In this document: positions 33,526 to 43,100 of the stretch, in pieces
Numbering within the stretch: the first letter of the stretch is position 1
Layout: each line of letters starts with the position of its first letter
NCBI GenBank assembly: GCA_037969035.1
Contig: JBBKWU010000002.1
Coordinates: 124,001 to 188,000 of the forward strand
Direction: 5' to 3'
Origin: JBBKWU01 sp037969035
GTDB lineage: Bacteria; Pseudomonadota; Alphaproteobacteria; Micavibrionales; Micavibrionaceae
DNA: 64,000 bases
Notes under the pieces: model-generated
Told to the model about the DNA's origin: nothing
Database searches by the model: none
The model's input: the letters and a program-made list of their open reading frames with translations, nothing else
Translations under genes and position numbers: made by a program

Positions 33526-35304
33526 ATGAACACAGGCATTCCTTTTTCAAACAAAACGCAAAACGCGCAAGAATTCTACAATAAAGGTGTGGCACTTTAT
33601 TTGGAAAACAAGCATCAACAAGCCGTTGATATGCTAGAAAATGCAGCAGAACTTGATCCAAACCATCACGAGGCTCTTGGTCTTTTGGGACAAATCACCC
33701 GCGAGAATGGCTATGTTGAGGAATCCATCGAATGCTATGCGCTCGCCATTCATGCCAATAACAGCCATACGCCTTACAAGCAAGCCTTCCTCGATTTAAT
33801 TGCTTATCACCCCGTCATTGGGTTCAATCAAGCGATGAAAGATATCATCCTTGGGTGTTTAATTACCGATGATATCGATTTAAGCGCCGCGCGGATCCCG
33901 TGGTTTGGCCTGTTAAAACAAGATCCCGACTTTAAACCGTTTCTAAAATTAATGGATAAAAGCAGCTTTGAAGAATTTAAAAAATCCTTTAGCGCGCTAG
34001 ATAACACCAACATTCTGACTGATCCCTATTTTTTGACGGGACTGCAAAAACTGATTGTTTTCAAGGCTGAGTTCGAACGATTTTTAACGAATTTGCGGCA
34101 CTTCTTTTTATGCGAGGCACACAGCGATAAAAACCCACTCCGCGAAGCGCAGATGTTGATGCTGCTTGCGTCTCTGTCGTGCTACTGCCATGAGACCGAA
34201 TATGTTTTAGCACGCAGTGATGACGAAGAGCAAAAGATTGCCGCCATACAAAAATCAATCGTTTCAGGTACAGCAAGCGATATGGAGATCGCGCTGTATG
34301 CTTGCTACGCCCCGCTATCATCGCTTGAGAACGCGCCGACGCTTGCCGCAGATTATAGCGCACATCCTGCGCTTGCCGATATTGTCGCGCTGCAAATAAC
34401 AAACATTGCCGCGCGTGATAAAATCAAGAACTCTATCCCTGCCCTCACCCCGATCAAAAACGAGGTTTCAGAAAAGGTGCGCGCGCAATACGAAACCTTT
34501 CCCTACCCACGTTGGAAAACATACGATCAAAACATCAAAAACGAACACTGCGAAAGCTTCCTTAGTATAGGAAATCCCCGCATACTGGTTGCGGGTTGCG
34601 GCACAGGCAAAGAAGCCATTGAGCTTGGCCACGTATTCCCAGACGCCCATATTTTAGCCGTAGACCTTAGCCTAAGCAGCCTGTCATACGGTGTTGAACA
34701 GGCGCGAAAGTTCGGCATTAATAACGTACGGTTTGAACATGCTGATATTTTGGAGCTCGGCGCTCTGCCTGACCGCTTTGACTATATTGCCAGCTCAGGC
34801 GTGCTGCATCACATGGACGCGCCTGAGAACGGCTTGAAGGTGCTGACGGGCTTACTCAAAAGCGGCGGCACGATGCGTCTTGCTTTTTACAGCCGCTTTG
34901 CACGGCACGCCATCAACAAAACACGCACCGCCATTAATGAACATAAAATCGGTAATGATGATCAAAGCATCAGAGACTTCCGTGCTGGCATCAAAAACTA
35001 TATTGATAAAAAAACATACGAAAACATTTCATCCTTTGCGGATTACTACAGCATGTCCGAATGCCGCGACTTGATATTTCACGTGCAAGAGCATCAATAT
35101 GATTTGCAGGGTATCGAAGAATTACTGGCGCAAAACAATTTGGCGTTTAAAGAGTTTTACTTACCTAAAAGCACTCTCGAAAAATACAGCAAAATGTTCC
35201 CGCAAGATGTTTCCAAAACAAACCTTACCCATTGGAAAAAATTCGAAGAGAGACATCAAGATAGCTTTAAAGAAATGTACAGATTTTGGTGCATTAAAGA
35301 ATAA
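33526..35304 (+). CDS. TPR protein fused to a SAM-dependent methyltransferase
   Basis: A 592-residue soluble protein. TPR-like helical repeats occupy about residues 14-110 (GVALYLENKHQQAVDMLENAAELDPNHHEALGLLGQI and the next unit). A helical middle region follows to about 310. Then comes YETFPYPRWK and a class I methyltransferase domain (about 350-465): SAM-binding motif I ILVAGCGTGKEAIEL, acidic residue in ILAVDLS, and SGVLHHMDAPENGLKVLTGLLKSGG. A charged C-terminal tail is present. This TPR-methyltransferase arrangement occurs widely in alphaproteobacteria; the acceptor is unknown and could be a protein, lipid or small molecule. It converges on the lone receiver gene with 4 bases between. 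Confidence 0.85.
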   Translation: MNTGIPFSNKTQNAQEFYNKGVALYLENKHQQAVDMLENAAELDPNHHEALGLLGQITRENGYVEESIECYALAIHANNSHTPYKQAFLDLIAYHPVIGFNQAMKDIILGCLITDDIDLSAARIPWFGLLKQDPDFKPFLKLMDKSSFEEFKKSFSALDNTNILTDPYFLTGLQKLIVFKAEFERFLTNLRHFFLCEAHSDKNPLREAQMLMLLASLSCYCHETEYVLARSDDEEQKIAAIQKSIVSGTASDMEIALYACYAPLSSLENAPTLAADYSAHPALADIVALQITNIAARDKIKNSIPALTPIKNEVSEKVRAQYETFPYPRWKTYDQNIKNEHCESFLSIGNPRILVAGCGTGKEAIELGHVFPDAHILAVDLSLSSLSYGVEQARKFGINNVRFEHADILELGALPDRFDYIASSGVLHHMDAPENGLKVLTGLLKSGGTMRLAFYSRFARHAINKTRTAINEHKIGNDDQSIRDFRAGIKNYIDKKTYENISSFADYYSMSECRDLIFHVQEHQYDLQGIEELLAQNNLAFKEFYLPKSTLEKYSKMFPQDVSKTNLTHWKKFEERHQDSFKEMYRFWCIKE

Positions 35305-35308
35305 GTGT

Positions 35309-35686
35309 TTACGCAGCACTAAACATTTCTGCAACATTTTGTTTGTTCAGCGGCTTCAAAATCAAACCGTTTAGACATTTATAGGTTGCGGCTTTATCTT
35401 CCATCTCTTGATCCAAAGATGTACCGAGCAACAAATAAACCCGATGCGCATCATCACCATAAATTTTTGCATAGGTGTCCAAAAACTCGAAACCATCCAT
35501 ATCCGGCATATTGATATCCAACAAAACAACATCAATTTTATTCCGTCCCGACAGAACTTCTAATCCTTGATATGCACCATAGACTCCTTGAACTTTGATA
35601 TCAGAATCATGTTCACGAATTGTGTGCGCGCATAAAATGTGATCAGACTCGCTGTCATCAATAATGAGAATATTTTTGTTTATCAT
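35309..35686 (-). CDS. Single-domain response regulator (receiver only)
   Basis: A 125-residue CheY-like receiver: acidic residues in LIIDDSESD, phosphorylation Asp in VVLLDINMPDMDGFEF (about residue 58), a Thr/Ser position replaced by a LLLGTS loop, and Lys in LILKPLN near the end. There is no output domain. The start at 35686 is preferred because AGGAG lies 11 bases upstream; a GTG four codons earlier touches that AGGAG directly. The partner kinase is not known. It lies 26 bases after the DUF481 gene in the same direction, possibly in one transcript. Confidence 0.88.
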   Translation of the reverse strand: MINKNILIIDDSESDHILCAHTIREHDSDIKVQGVYGAYQGLEVLSGRNKIDVVLLDINMPDMDGFEFLDTYAKIYGDDAHRVYLLLGTSLDQEMEDKAATYKCLNGLILKPLNKQNVAEMFSAA

Positions 35687-35712
35687 GTGTTGTACCACTC
35701 CTAAAGAATATA

Positions 35713-36849
35713 CTACTCGAACTTACGAGATAACCCGAGAGAATAATAGGTATCAAGCTTCTCAATATCACCCGACGGCATTGAGTCATATTGATTCCGC
35801 AATCCAAGCTCCACATTCCAGCTTTTATCCGCATCGATCGGATAAGCAAGCGCAACATCACTATCAATGCGATAATCATCCGCGATACTATCAAGCGTCG
35901 GCAAGTAGGTGAGGCTATGCGTAAACTGCAGCGTCTCCATCATATCCACGCGATAATCATAACCAGCAGACAATACCACTTCCTTCTCGGTTGGCGCATT
36001 GCCATACGCCGTTACTTCATAACCAACGCCCAAGCGCGGTTTTAGTTCATGATGATCTTCTTTGATCAAAAAATATCCAAGACCACCCGTTAAATTACTG
36101 CGCAGATCAATGTCTTCGAACTTATCATGCTCCATATTAAGCGAGGTAAACGCGAATAAGCGATCCGTGATATCATGCTCGAGCTTTGCTGCACCGATAA
36201 TTTCATTTTTTGTTTCTTCGCCATCGTCGCGCTCAAAACGTCCCTGCAATGAAAGCTTCAACCGATCAAACTCCGTTTCACGATTGGCAACGGCCTTACC
36301 ATCAAAGTTTGTTTCTTTTGTATTACCATCCGCGCCAGCAAAGCCGAATTTAATGCTTCCTGACCACACGTCATCCGCTTCAACCGCAGCCGTTTCTTGG
36401 ATTTCCGCAACGTCGGCAGCAGGCTCCCCTTCCACTTTGGCAACCATATTCTGTTGCTGTGCTTGCTGTTCGCGCAGAACTATAACTTCAGGCGCAGCAC
36501 CATCACGTTGCCATATCGTATGAATTTGTGCATTACTCACCGCAATCGCGCCCAAATTTTTGCTGTAAATACGTTGTCCGTTCGTCTCATCATAGGCTAA
36601 CATGCCCGCAATGCGTTCACCGCCGTTTGTCTCTGTGATCATCGGCAGGTCAGTTTTTATGCCCTTCACCGCAGTCTTATCTACATCTAGACGACCCGCG
36701 AAGCTGGTTTCAATGCTAAGCACGTCATCATAAAGCCCCGTAACTTCGCCAGAAACGACACTTCCATCGTACATATAAAGCTGATCTGCTGCGGCGGGTA
36801 GGGTGTAAAAAGCCATAAATGTGGATAAAACAACAAAACGTCTGAACAT
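35713..36849 (-). CDS. Outer-membrane barrel protein of the DUF481 family
   Basis: A 378-residue exported protein. The signal peptide is FRRFVVLSTFMAFYTLPAAA. A small N-terminal domain (about 22-110, DGSVVSGEVTGLYDDVLSIETSFAG) is followed by a Gln/Ala-rich linker. A C-terminal region (about 170-378) has alternating beta strands ending in Phe-Glu (LGLSRKFE). Segments such as GSIKFGFAGADGNTKETNFDG and LTGGLGYFLI match the DUF481/YdiY salt-induced outer-membrane family. CGGAG precedes the ATG at 36849. Probably an outer-membrane barrel; the cargo or function is unknown. Confidence 0.82.
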   Translation of the reverse strand: MFRRFVVLSTFMAFYTLPAAADQLYMYDGSVVSGEVTGLYDDVLSIETSFAGRLDVDKTAVKGIKTDLPMITETNGGERIAGMLAYDETNGQRIYSKNLGAIAVSNAQIHTIWQRDGAAPEVIVLREQQAQQQNMVAKVEGEPAADVAEIQETAAVEADDVWSGSIKFGFAGADGNTKETNFDGKAVANRETEFDRLKLSLQGRFERDDGEETKNEIIGAAKLEHDITDRLFAFTSLNMEHDKFEDIDLRSNLTGGLGYFLIKEDHHELKPRLGVGYEVTAYGNAPTEKEVVLSAGYDYRVDMMETLQFTHSLTYLPTLDSIADDYRIDSDVALAYPIDADKSWNVELGLRNQYDSMPSGDIEKLDTYYSLGLSRKFE

Positions 36850-36936
36850 AATAAAAAACTCCGATAACAATTAGAAAACGCTTATAGACCTAACAATATT
36901 TTCTGCCAATCGCAACGAATTGCCCCTAATATCTTG

Positions 36937-36956
36937 AAAAAAGCGGAATTTTCCGC
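36937..36956 (-). promoter_or_regulatory. Small hairpin with U-tract ahead of the DUF481 gene
   Basis: On the minus strand GCGGA and TCCGC arms (5-6 base pairs) are followed by TTTTTT, about 90 bases before the DUF481 ATG. It could be a leader attenuator or stop antisense transcription from the typA side. The stem is short, so the call is weak. Confidence 0.3.
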
Positions 36957-37041
36957 CTTTTAGCAAGATTTTTCTTTCCTTTTCGCCCGTAAATCTGTAG
37001 CTATACAGCACAGAAAAACCATATTGAAAGCATATAAAGTA

Positions 37042-38871
37042 ATGGCACAAAAACTGCGTAATATTGCGATCATCGCACACGTTGACCACGGCAAGACAAC
37101 ATTGATCGACTCCTTAATGAAACAAAGCGGCATGTTCCGCGAAAATCAGGCTGTGGATGTCTGCGTAATGGATTCCGGTGACCTTGAAAAAGAGCGCGGC
37201 ATTACAATTCTCGCCAAACCAACATCTATTCAATGGGGAGATACACGCATCAACATTATCGACACACCAGGTCACGCCGACTTTGGTGGCGAGGTAGAGC
37301 GCGTTTTACACATGGCAGACGGCGTTATTTTACTGACCGATGCTGCCGAAGGCCCAATGCCACAAACGAAATTCGTTCTTGGTAAAGCTTTAAAATTGGG
37401 TTTGCGCCCGATTGTTATCATCAACAAAATCGACCGCCAAGATGGTCGTCCTGAAGAAGTGATCGACGAAGTCTTTGACCTATTTGTTGCGCTTGAAGCC
37501 ACGGATGCACAACTCGACTTCCCTCTTCTTTATGCATCAGGCCGTGACGGATGGTGTGTTCGTGATTTGGAAAACGACAAACGCGAAAACCTGCACCAGC
37601 TTTTGGATGTGGTCATGGAACATGTTCCACCGCCATCCGTTGAAGTCGGCAAGCCTTTTGCGATGCTCGCGACCCTTCTTGATGCTGACCCTTATCTCGG
37701 GCGTTGCCTGACAGGTCGTGTGCTGCACGGTTCTGCGAAGGTAAACGACACGGTAAAATCCATTGATCTTGACGGCAACCTCGTTGAAAACGGTCGCCTA
37801 ACCAAACTTTTGATGTTTAATGGTACAGACCGTGTTCCTGTAACTGAAGTCAATGCAGGTGATATCATCTGTATTGCTGGCCTGACAAAAACATCTGTTG
37901 CTGACACAATTTGTGATCCGTCTGTGACTGTGCCTTTACAATCCACGCCGATTGACCCGCCGACAATGGCTGTCACAATCAGTGTAAATGACGCGCCATT
38001 TGCAGGTAAAGAAGGCAAAAAAGTAACATCGACAATGATCCGCGACCGCTTACTTGCGGAAGCCGAAACCAACGTTGCTATCACATTTAAGGAAAGTGAT
38101 GATAAGGATGCGTTTGAAATTGGAGGCCGCGGCGAATTGCAGCTTGGCGTTCTGATTGAAACCATGCGCCGCGAAGGCTTCGAGTTAACCGTTTCTCGCC
38201 CGCAGGTTCTTTACCAAAAAGACGAAAGCGGCCAGAAACTGGAGCCTATTGAAGAAATCACAATTGACGTTGACGAAGAATACTCAAGCAGCGTTGTTGA
38301 TGCCATGAACCGCCGTAAAGCGGAAATGACCGATATGCGTGCCAGTGGTGCAGGCAAAACACGCCTGACCTTCCTTGCCCCTTCACGCGGCTTGATTGGC
38401 TACCAAAGTCGTTTCTTAACGCAAACACGCGGCACAGGCGTTATGAACCGTTTGTTCCACTCTTACGCACCATATAAAGGCGACATCCCGCAACGTAACA
38501 ACGGCGCACTGATCTCAACTGACACGGGCGCAGCCGCAGCATACGCCATCTTCAACTTGCAGGATCGTGGCTCGATGTTTATCGGACACCAGACTCCTGT
38601 GTATCAGGGCATGATCGTCGGCGAACATAACCGAGACAATGATCTTGAGGTTAATGTTTTAAAAGGAAAAAAACTAACGAACATGCGTGCGTCTGGTACG
38701 GATGAAGCGGTGACATTAACACCACCACGCAGAATGAGCCTTGAAGATATGATGGCCTATATCAACGAAGATGAACTTCTTGAAGTGACGCCAATCAACT
38801 TACGTCTGCGCAAAAAATACCTTTGCCCAACTGATCGCAAAAGATATAGCAAGCAATCCGCAAAGGCATAA
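37042..38871 (+). CDS. typA: Ribosome-associated translational GTPase TypA/BipA
   Basis: Elongation-factor-like GTPase involved in 50S assembly and stress adaptation. G motifs are intact: AHVDHGKTTLIDSL (G1), the switch I region GITILAKPTSI, IDTPGHADFGGE (G3), and INKIDRQ (G4). Domains II, III and V follow, with FTHE-type positions replaced by GRGELQLGVLIETMRREGFE and the characteristic C-terminal domain MFIGHQTPVYQGMIVGEHNR. At 609 residues it has the usual length. The ATG at 42 in the 37000 block begins the conserved MAQKLRNIAIIAHVD; an in-frame TTG lies 18 bases before. It ends at a terminator. Confidence 0.97.
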   Translation: MAQKLRNIAIIAHVDHGKTTLIDSLMKQSGMFRENQAVDVCVMDSGDLEKERGITILAKPTSIQWGDTRINIIDTPGHADFGGEVERVLHMADGVILLTDAAEGPMPQTKFVLGKALKLGLRPIVIINKIDRQDGRPEEVIDEVFDLFVALEATDAQLDFPLLYASGRDGWCVRDLENDKRENLHQLLDVVMEHVPPPSVEVGKPFAMLATLLDADPYLGRCLTGRVLHGSAKVNDTVKSIDLDGNLVENGRLTKLLMFNGTDRVPVTEVNAGDIICIAGLTKTSVADTICDPSVTVPLQSTPIDPPTMAVTISVNDAPFAGKEGKKVTSTMIRDRLLAEAETNVAITFKESDDKDAFEIGGRGELQLGVLIETMRREGFELTVSRPQVLYQKDESGQKLEPIEEITIDVDEEYSSSVVDAMNRRKAEMTDMRASGAGKTRLTFLAPSRGLIGYQSRFLTQTRGTGVMNRLFHSYAPYKGDIPQRNNGALISTDTGAAAAYAIFNLQDRGSMFIGHQTPVYQGMIVGEHNRDNDLEVNVLKGKKLTNMRASGTDEAVTLTPPRRMSLEDMMAYINEDELLEVTPINLRLRKKYLCPTDRKRYSKQSAKA

Positions 38872-38900
38872 ATTCAATACGCATCGTATTTATTAAATTA

Positions 38901-38928
38901 TGGCTCCCTGAACGGGGGCTATTTTTTT
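38901..38928 (+). terminator. Intrinsic terminator of typA
   Basis: Stem GCTCCC / GGGGGC (one G-T pair) with a 5-base loop, followed by TTTTTTT. It also touches the stop codon of the convergent flavoprotein gene. Confidence 0.8.
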
Positions 38929-40114
38929 ATACAGTCTGCCCCGCAGCATGGCCAGAAGCCCACGCCCATTGAAAGTTAAAACCGCCAAGATGTCCCGTCA
39001 CATCGACAACTTCGCCGATGAAAAACAACCCTGCTTGCTTTTTACTCTCCATGGTTTGGGACGATAGCTCGTTCGTATCAACACCACCAAGCGTCACTTC
39101 GGCTGTGCGGTAACCTTCTGTGCCGCTCGGCTTCATACGCCACTCATTCACACGTGCGGCAAGTTCCGTGATTTTTTTATCAGGCAGCTCAGCAATGCGA
39201 CCTTTGATGTCCATTTCCTCGCAGATAGCCTGCGCCAAACGCTTTGGTAAAATGTCAGATAGTGCATTTTGAATTTCTTGTTTTGGCTGCGTCTCTTTAT
39301 GTTCTTTGAGCGCAGCGAATACATCAACACCACGCGCCAAATCCACGGCAAGCTCTTGCCCCTCTTCCCAGTAAGATGAAATTTGTAAGATCGACGGGCC
39401 GCTCAACCCGCGATGGGTAAACAGTAATCCTTCGGCAAAGCTTTTACCGCAGGGTGCCGTAACATTGGCATCGACAGATAGCCCCGTCATTTCCTTACAA
39501 CGTTCGAGCAAAGCATTCTGGAATGTTAACGGCACAAGTGCCGCGCGCGTATCAAGGACATTCAGTCCAAATTGTCGCGCAACATCAAACCCGAACCGTG
39601 TTGCCCCAATTTTGGGAATAGACAAACCGCCCGTGGCAATAACAACAGATTCACATTCTCTCACGCCATGCGTTGTTTCAAGGCGATAGCCTTTACCGTT
39701 TGAAAGCGCCGCAATATTCTGCACTTCTGTTTCCATGTCTAGCGTCACATTCGCGTGTGCGCATTCATGCAACAGCATATCAATGATTTGCTGTGATGAA
39801 TCGTCGCAGAATAGCTGCCCCAGCGTTTTTTCATGCCATTTAATGCCGTGACGCTCCACCATCGCGATAAAGTCCGCCGGCTTATAACGGCTGAGCGCTG
39901 ATTTACAAAAATGCTTATTTTGAGAAAGGAAGTTTGCTGGCGATGTATGGATATTTGTAAAATTACAACGCCCACCGCCCGAAATACGGATTTTTTCGGC
40001 TATTTTTCTTGCATGATCGATCAACCAAACGCGCCGTCCTCGCTTTCCTGCTTCGATTGCACACATAAGCCCCGCAGCGCCCGCACCAATAATAATAACG
40101 TCATAATCACTCAT
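38927..40114 (-). CDS. Flavoprotein of the BaiN/HI0933 (YhiN) family
   Basis: A 395-residue FAD-dependent oxidoreductase of unknown substrate. The dinucleotide-binding motif VIIIGAGAAGLMCAIEAGKRG is at the N-terminus. The family signature SGGGRCNFTN follows (about residues 46-55). Other family segments are ATGGLSIPKIGATRFGFDVA and a C-terminal GLFFIGEVVDVTGHLGGFNFQWAWASGHAAG. The length is normal. The ATG at 40114 is preferred; an in-frame GTG 24 bases upstream is a weaker alternative. It lies 59 bases downstream of the RTX gene and converges on typA. Confidence 0.93.
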   Translation of the reverse strand: MSDYDVIIIGAGAAGLMCAIEAGKRGRRVWLIDHARKIAEKIRISGGGRCNFTNIHTSPANFLSQNKHFCKSALSRYKPADFIAMVERHGIKWHEKTLGQLFCDDSSQQIIDMLLHECAHANVTLDMETEVQNIAALSNGKGYRLETTHGVRECESVVIATGGLSIPKIGATRFGFDVARQFGLNVLDTRAALVPLTFQNALLERCKEMTGLSVDANVTAPCGKSFAEGLLFTHRGLSGPSILQISSYWEEGQELAVDLARGVDVFAALKEHKETQPKQEIQNALSDILPKRLAQAICEEMDIKGRIAELPDKKITELAARVNEWRMKPSGTEGYRTAEVTLGGVDTNELSSQTMESKKQAGLFFIGEVVDVTGHLGGFNFQWAWASGHAAGQTV

Positions 40115-40173
40115 GCCGTCACAATACAGTCTGGGCACGTTTAAACAAAGATATAAAATAGGAGAGAAAGAGA

Positions 40174-43100
40174 TTAGGCGATAATCAGATTACCGTTGGC
40201 AAGCATTGCAGCCTCATCACCCACGGCACTAAAGCCAGAGAATGTGGCAATTGTTGTGCCTGCACCGAAGCTGCCAGAGCCGCTCGTATCAACGCGCAGA
40301 CCATTACCCTCAGACAGATCAACGTAGCTGGATAAGTTGGTTGAGTTAACCCCTAGACCATCAAGAATATCAGAAATATCAAGCGCATCGCCATCGCCGC
40401 TATCAAAGTTAAACACCGTATCAGGGTTTGTGAAGGCATCACCGCTATTGCTATCAAAGACAAACAAATCTGCGCCTTCCGAGCCATAAAGCTCATCCGA
40501 GCCTGCGCCGCCATTTAATGTTGTCGCGCCAAAGCTGAAAATTTCAGACGCTTCCCACTCGATAACATAACCACGTGTCAAACCGTTATTATGCGGGCCG
40601 CCATTATCGTTCCAACCGCCGCCGTTTTGCATTTCCATGTAATCTTCACCACCGACATAATCGTTCGGCTCATTCGCATTGAAGTTTTCGTAGTACCCGT
40701 TTTGCGCACTACCACCAACATTACCAAGCCAGAAAAGTTCGCCATCCAGCTTACCACCTATCCATCGCCATTCACCTTCAACGGCGGTGTCTTGTCCGCC
40801 GAGCCACGTCGCCGCGGTGCCTGTTAACGTATCAATATAGGCATTCTCTGCGGCCGATGTAACATGGACAATGTGTCCTGCAACGCCATTAAGGTTCGTC
40901 GCAGCAGCATTGGCAAAGGCTGTTGGCGCTGTTGCCGCACCGCTAACATAAGAATAAAAGCTTCCTGTATCCGCGTTATATTGCAAACCACCTATTTCAG
41001 CCAACGCATCAGCAACCGTATATCTTTGCTGCGAGTCAGAATAAAGTTGATCTGTGCCATCATTGCCGTAGAGATAATCTGCACCCGCAGAGCCATAAAG
41101 CACATCGTTACCCGCGCCACCATCAAGATTGTTGCTTTCCGCGCTGTCATTACCGCTCGATGTGGCATCATTTCCGCCGAGGCCTGTTAATCCCGTCATT
41201 ACGATATCATCAAGACGAAGTGTTGATACTTCACTGGCCGTTGTTGACCCTTCAAGGAATTGACCTATTTCAACTGTATGGCTGCCTGCTGTCAATGTTC
41301 CTATATCAACAGTGACGCTAACCCAACCTGAGTCATAATTCCCGCCAGTTCTTTCGTGCGTAAACACATAATTATTCGGTGCAATACCGTACTTAACATT
41401 ATCAACTTCAACGTAAATATACGTATCTTCATTGGCTTCAAAATCAGTCGGGCGCTGTAATCTATAGGAGAAGTCCAGTGTCACACCTTGCAGATCTGCA
41501 ACAGCATCAATAGTCGTTACCCAACCACCAGATATATTTGATGGATTAGCCCCACCTGTTTTGCCCAGCAGAATTTCCAGAGCACCGTTTGCTGTATCGC
41601 CATCTGTTGTAATATAAGAACCACTTGCATCTGCCCCCGCTGTGCCGCCGAACACATCATCAGCATAGGTAAAGGCACCTGAGCTACGCGTAAAGTCTTG
41701 CGCGACCAATGTAACCGTTGTGACTTCTGCCTGAACGGTAATATCGTCAAACCGCACCCTCGCATCTTCGTTATTACCATTCGACCCCGTATGGTATAGC
41801 CCAAATGAAATTGTGTTCAATGAGTTTGCTGTGAGATCAGGGAGATCAAGAGTAACAGTAACCCATCCTGTATCGGTTGCCCCGCCACTACCTAAGGCCG
41901 TGTTTATAAAGCCGTTGCCGCCAAATTGATCATACAAAGTTCCATTTAATACGAAGAAAACAGAGGAGTCCTCACCATTATCGTTTTGGTTCGCATGTGT
42001 ATGGCGATAAGAGAATATTACTTGGGTATTCGTAGCGCTACCCGCAGAAAAGAATTCGGTAGAATAAAGCCCAGAAGCATTCGAAAATGTTCCGCCATTT
42101 CTTACAATATCAACCTGTAACGAGCCATTAGCAGTATCGCCATCACCGCCTTGGTATGTACCATCAACATCCACATTCGCAGGATCATTAAAATCTGCAT
42201 AAACAAAGTCAGCCTCATCAGATCCGAAACTCTCGCTAAAATACACCTGTGTTACAGGACCGCCACCACCAGCAGAGATAACTGTTTGTGCGCCGACTGT
42301 ACCCACGATTGCGGCATAAAGTACATCGTTGCCAGAACCGCCCGTAATCGTGTCGCTACCTGTTGCACCGACCAAATAATCATTATTCGCGCCGCCATCC
42401 ATTGTATCATCGCCCGTGCCGCCAAACAGAAAGTCATTACCAGCATCGCCGTTCAGCGTATCATCACCGCCAAAACCGTAAATCCAATCATTGCCAGAAC
42501 CACCAGAAAGAATATCTGCGGCGTTATCATCGCTGAACAAGCCACCATCCCATTCGATCACATATTGTTCGATATTCACGAATCCGCCACCACCATTGAT
42601 AAAGGCATCTGCCCATTGGTCATTCGAATTCAAGATATACATATAATCTTGACCGCCATCAGAGTCATTCGGCTGACCGGCTGTCCAATTAACGTAAGCA
42701 TTATTCAGGGCTGAGTTTGCGCCTTCATCCCAAAATTGCAAACCTGCCTCAGGCCCGTATTGCCACTCCCAAACACCTTCTGTAGTGATATCACCGCCGC
42801 CAATGAACGCATTACCGCCGTTATAAACATTGGCGACTAATTCATCATGCTCGGCTTGTGTTGTGATAACGGCTAAATGTCCGCCAACACCGTTAATGGT
42901 ATTAGCTGCGGCGGCTGATTGTGCCGCTGTCCATGTAATATTGAAACCCGCATCAACGAGTTGATAAAAGCTACCTGTTTCGAACGAATAGAACACGCCT
43001 GCATTACTGCGCAAAATGGCGGAAATTCCGAAATAATCCAAACCGTGACCTTGAATAATGTCGTTTCCATCACCACCATCAATCGTATCCGCACCAGCAC

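Noticed and set aside
36062..36523. 153-residue plus-strand frame opposite the DUF481 gene
   Set aside because: Ser-rich antisense reading with no ribosome-binding site; the minus-strand barrel protein has a signal peptide and family pattern.
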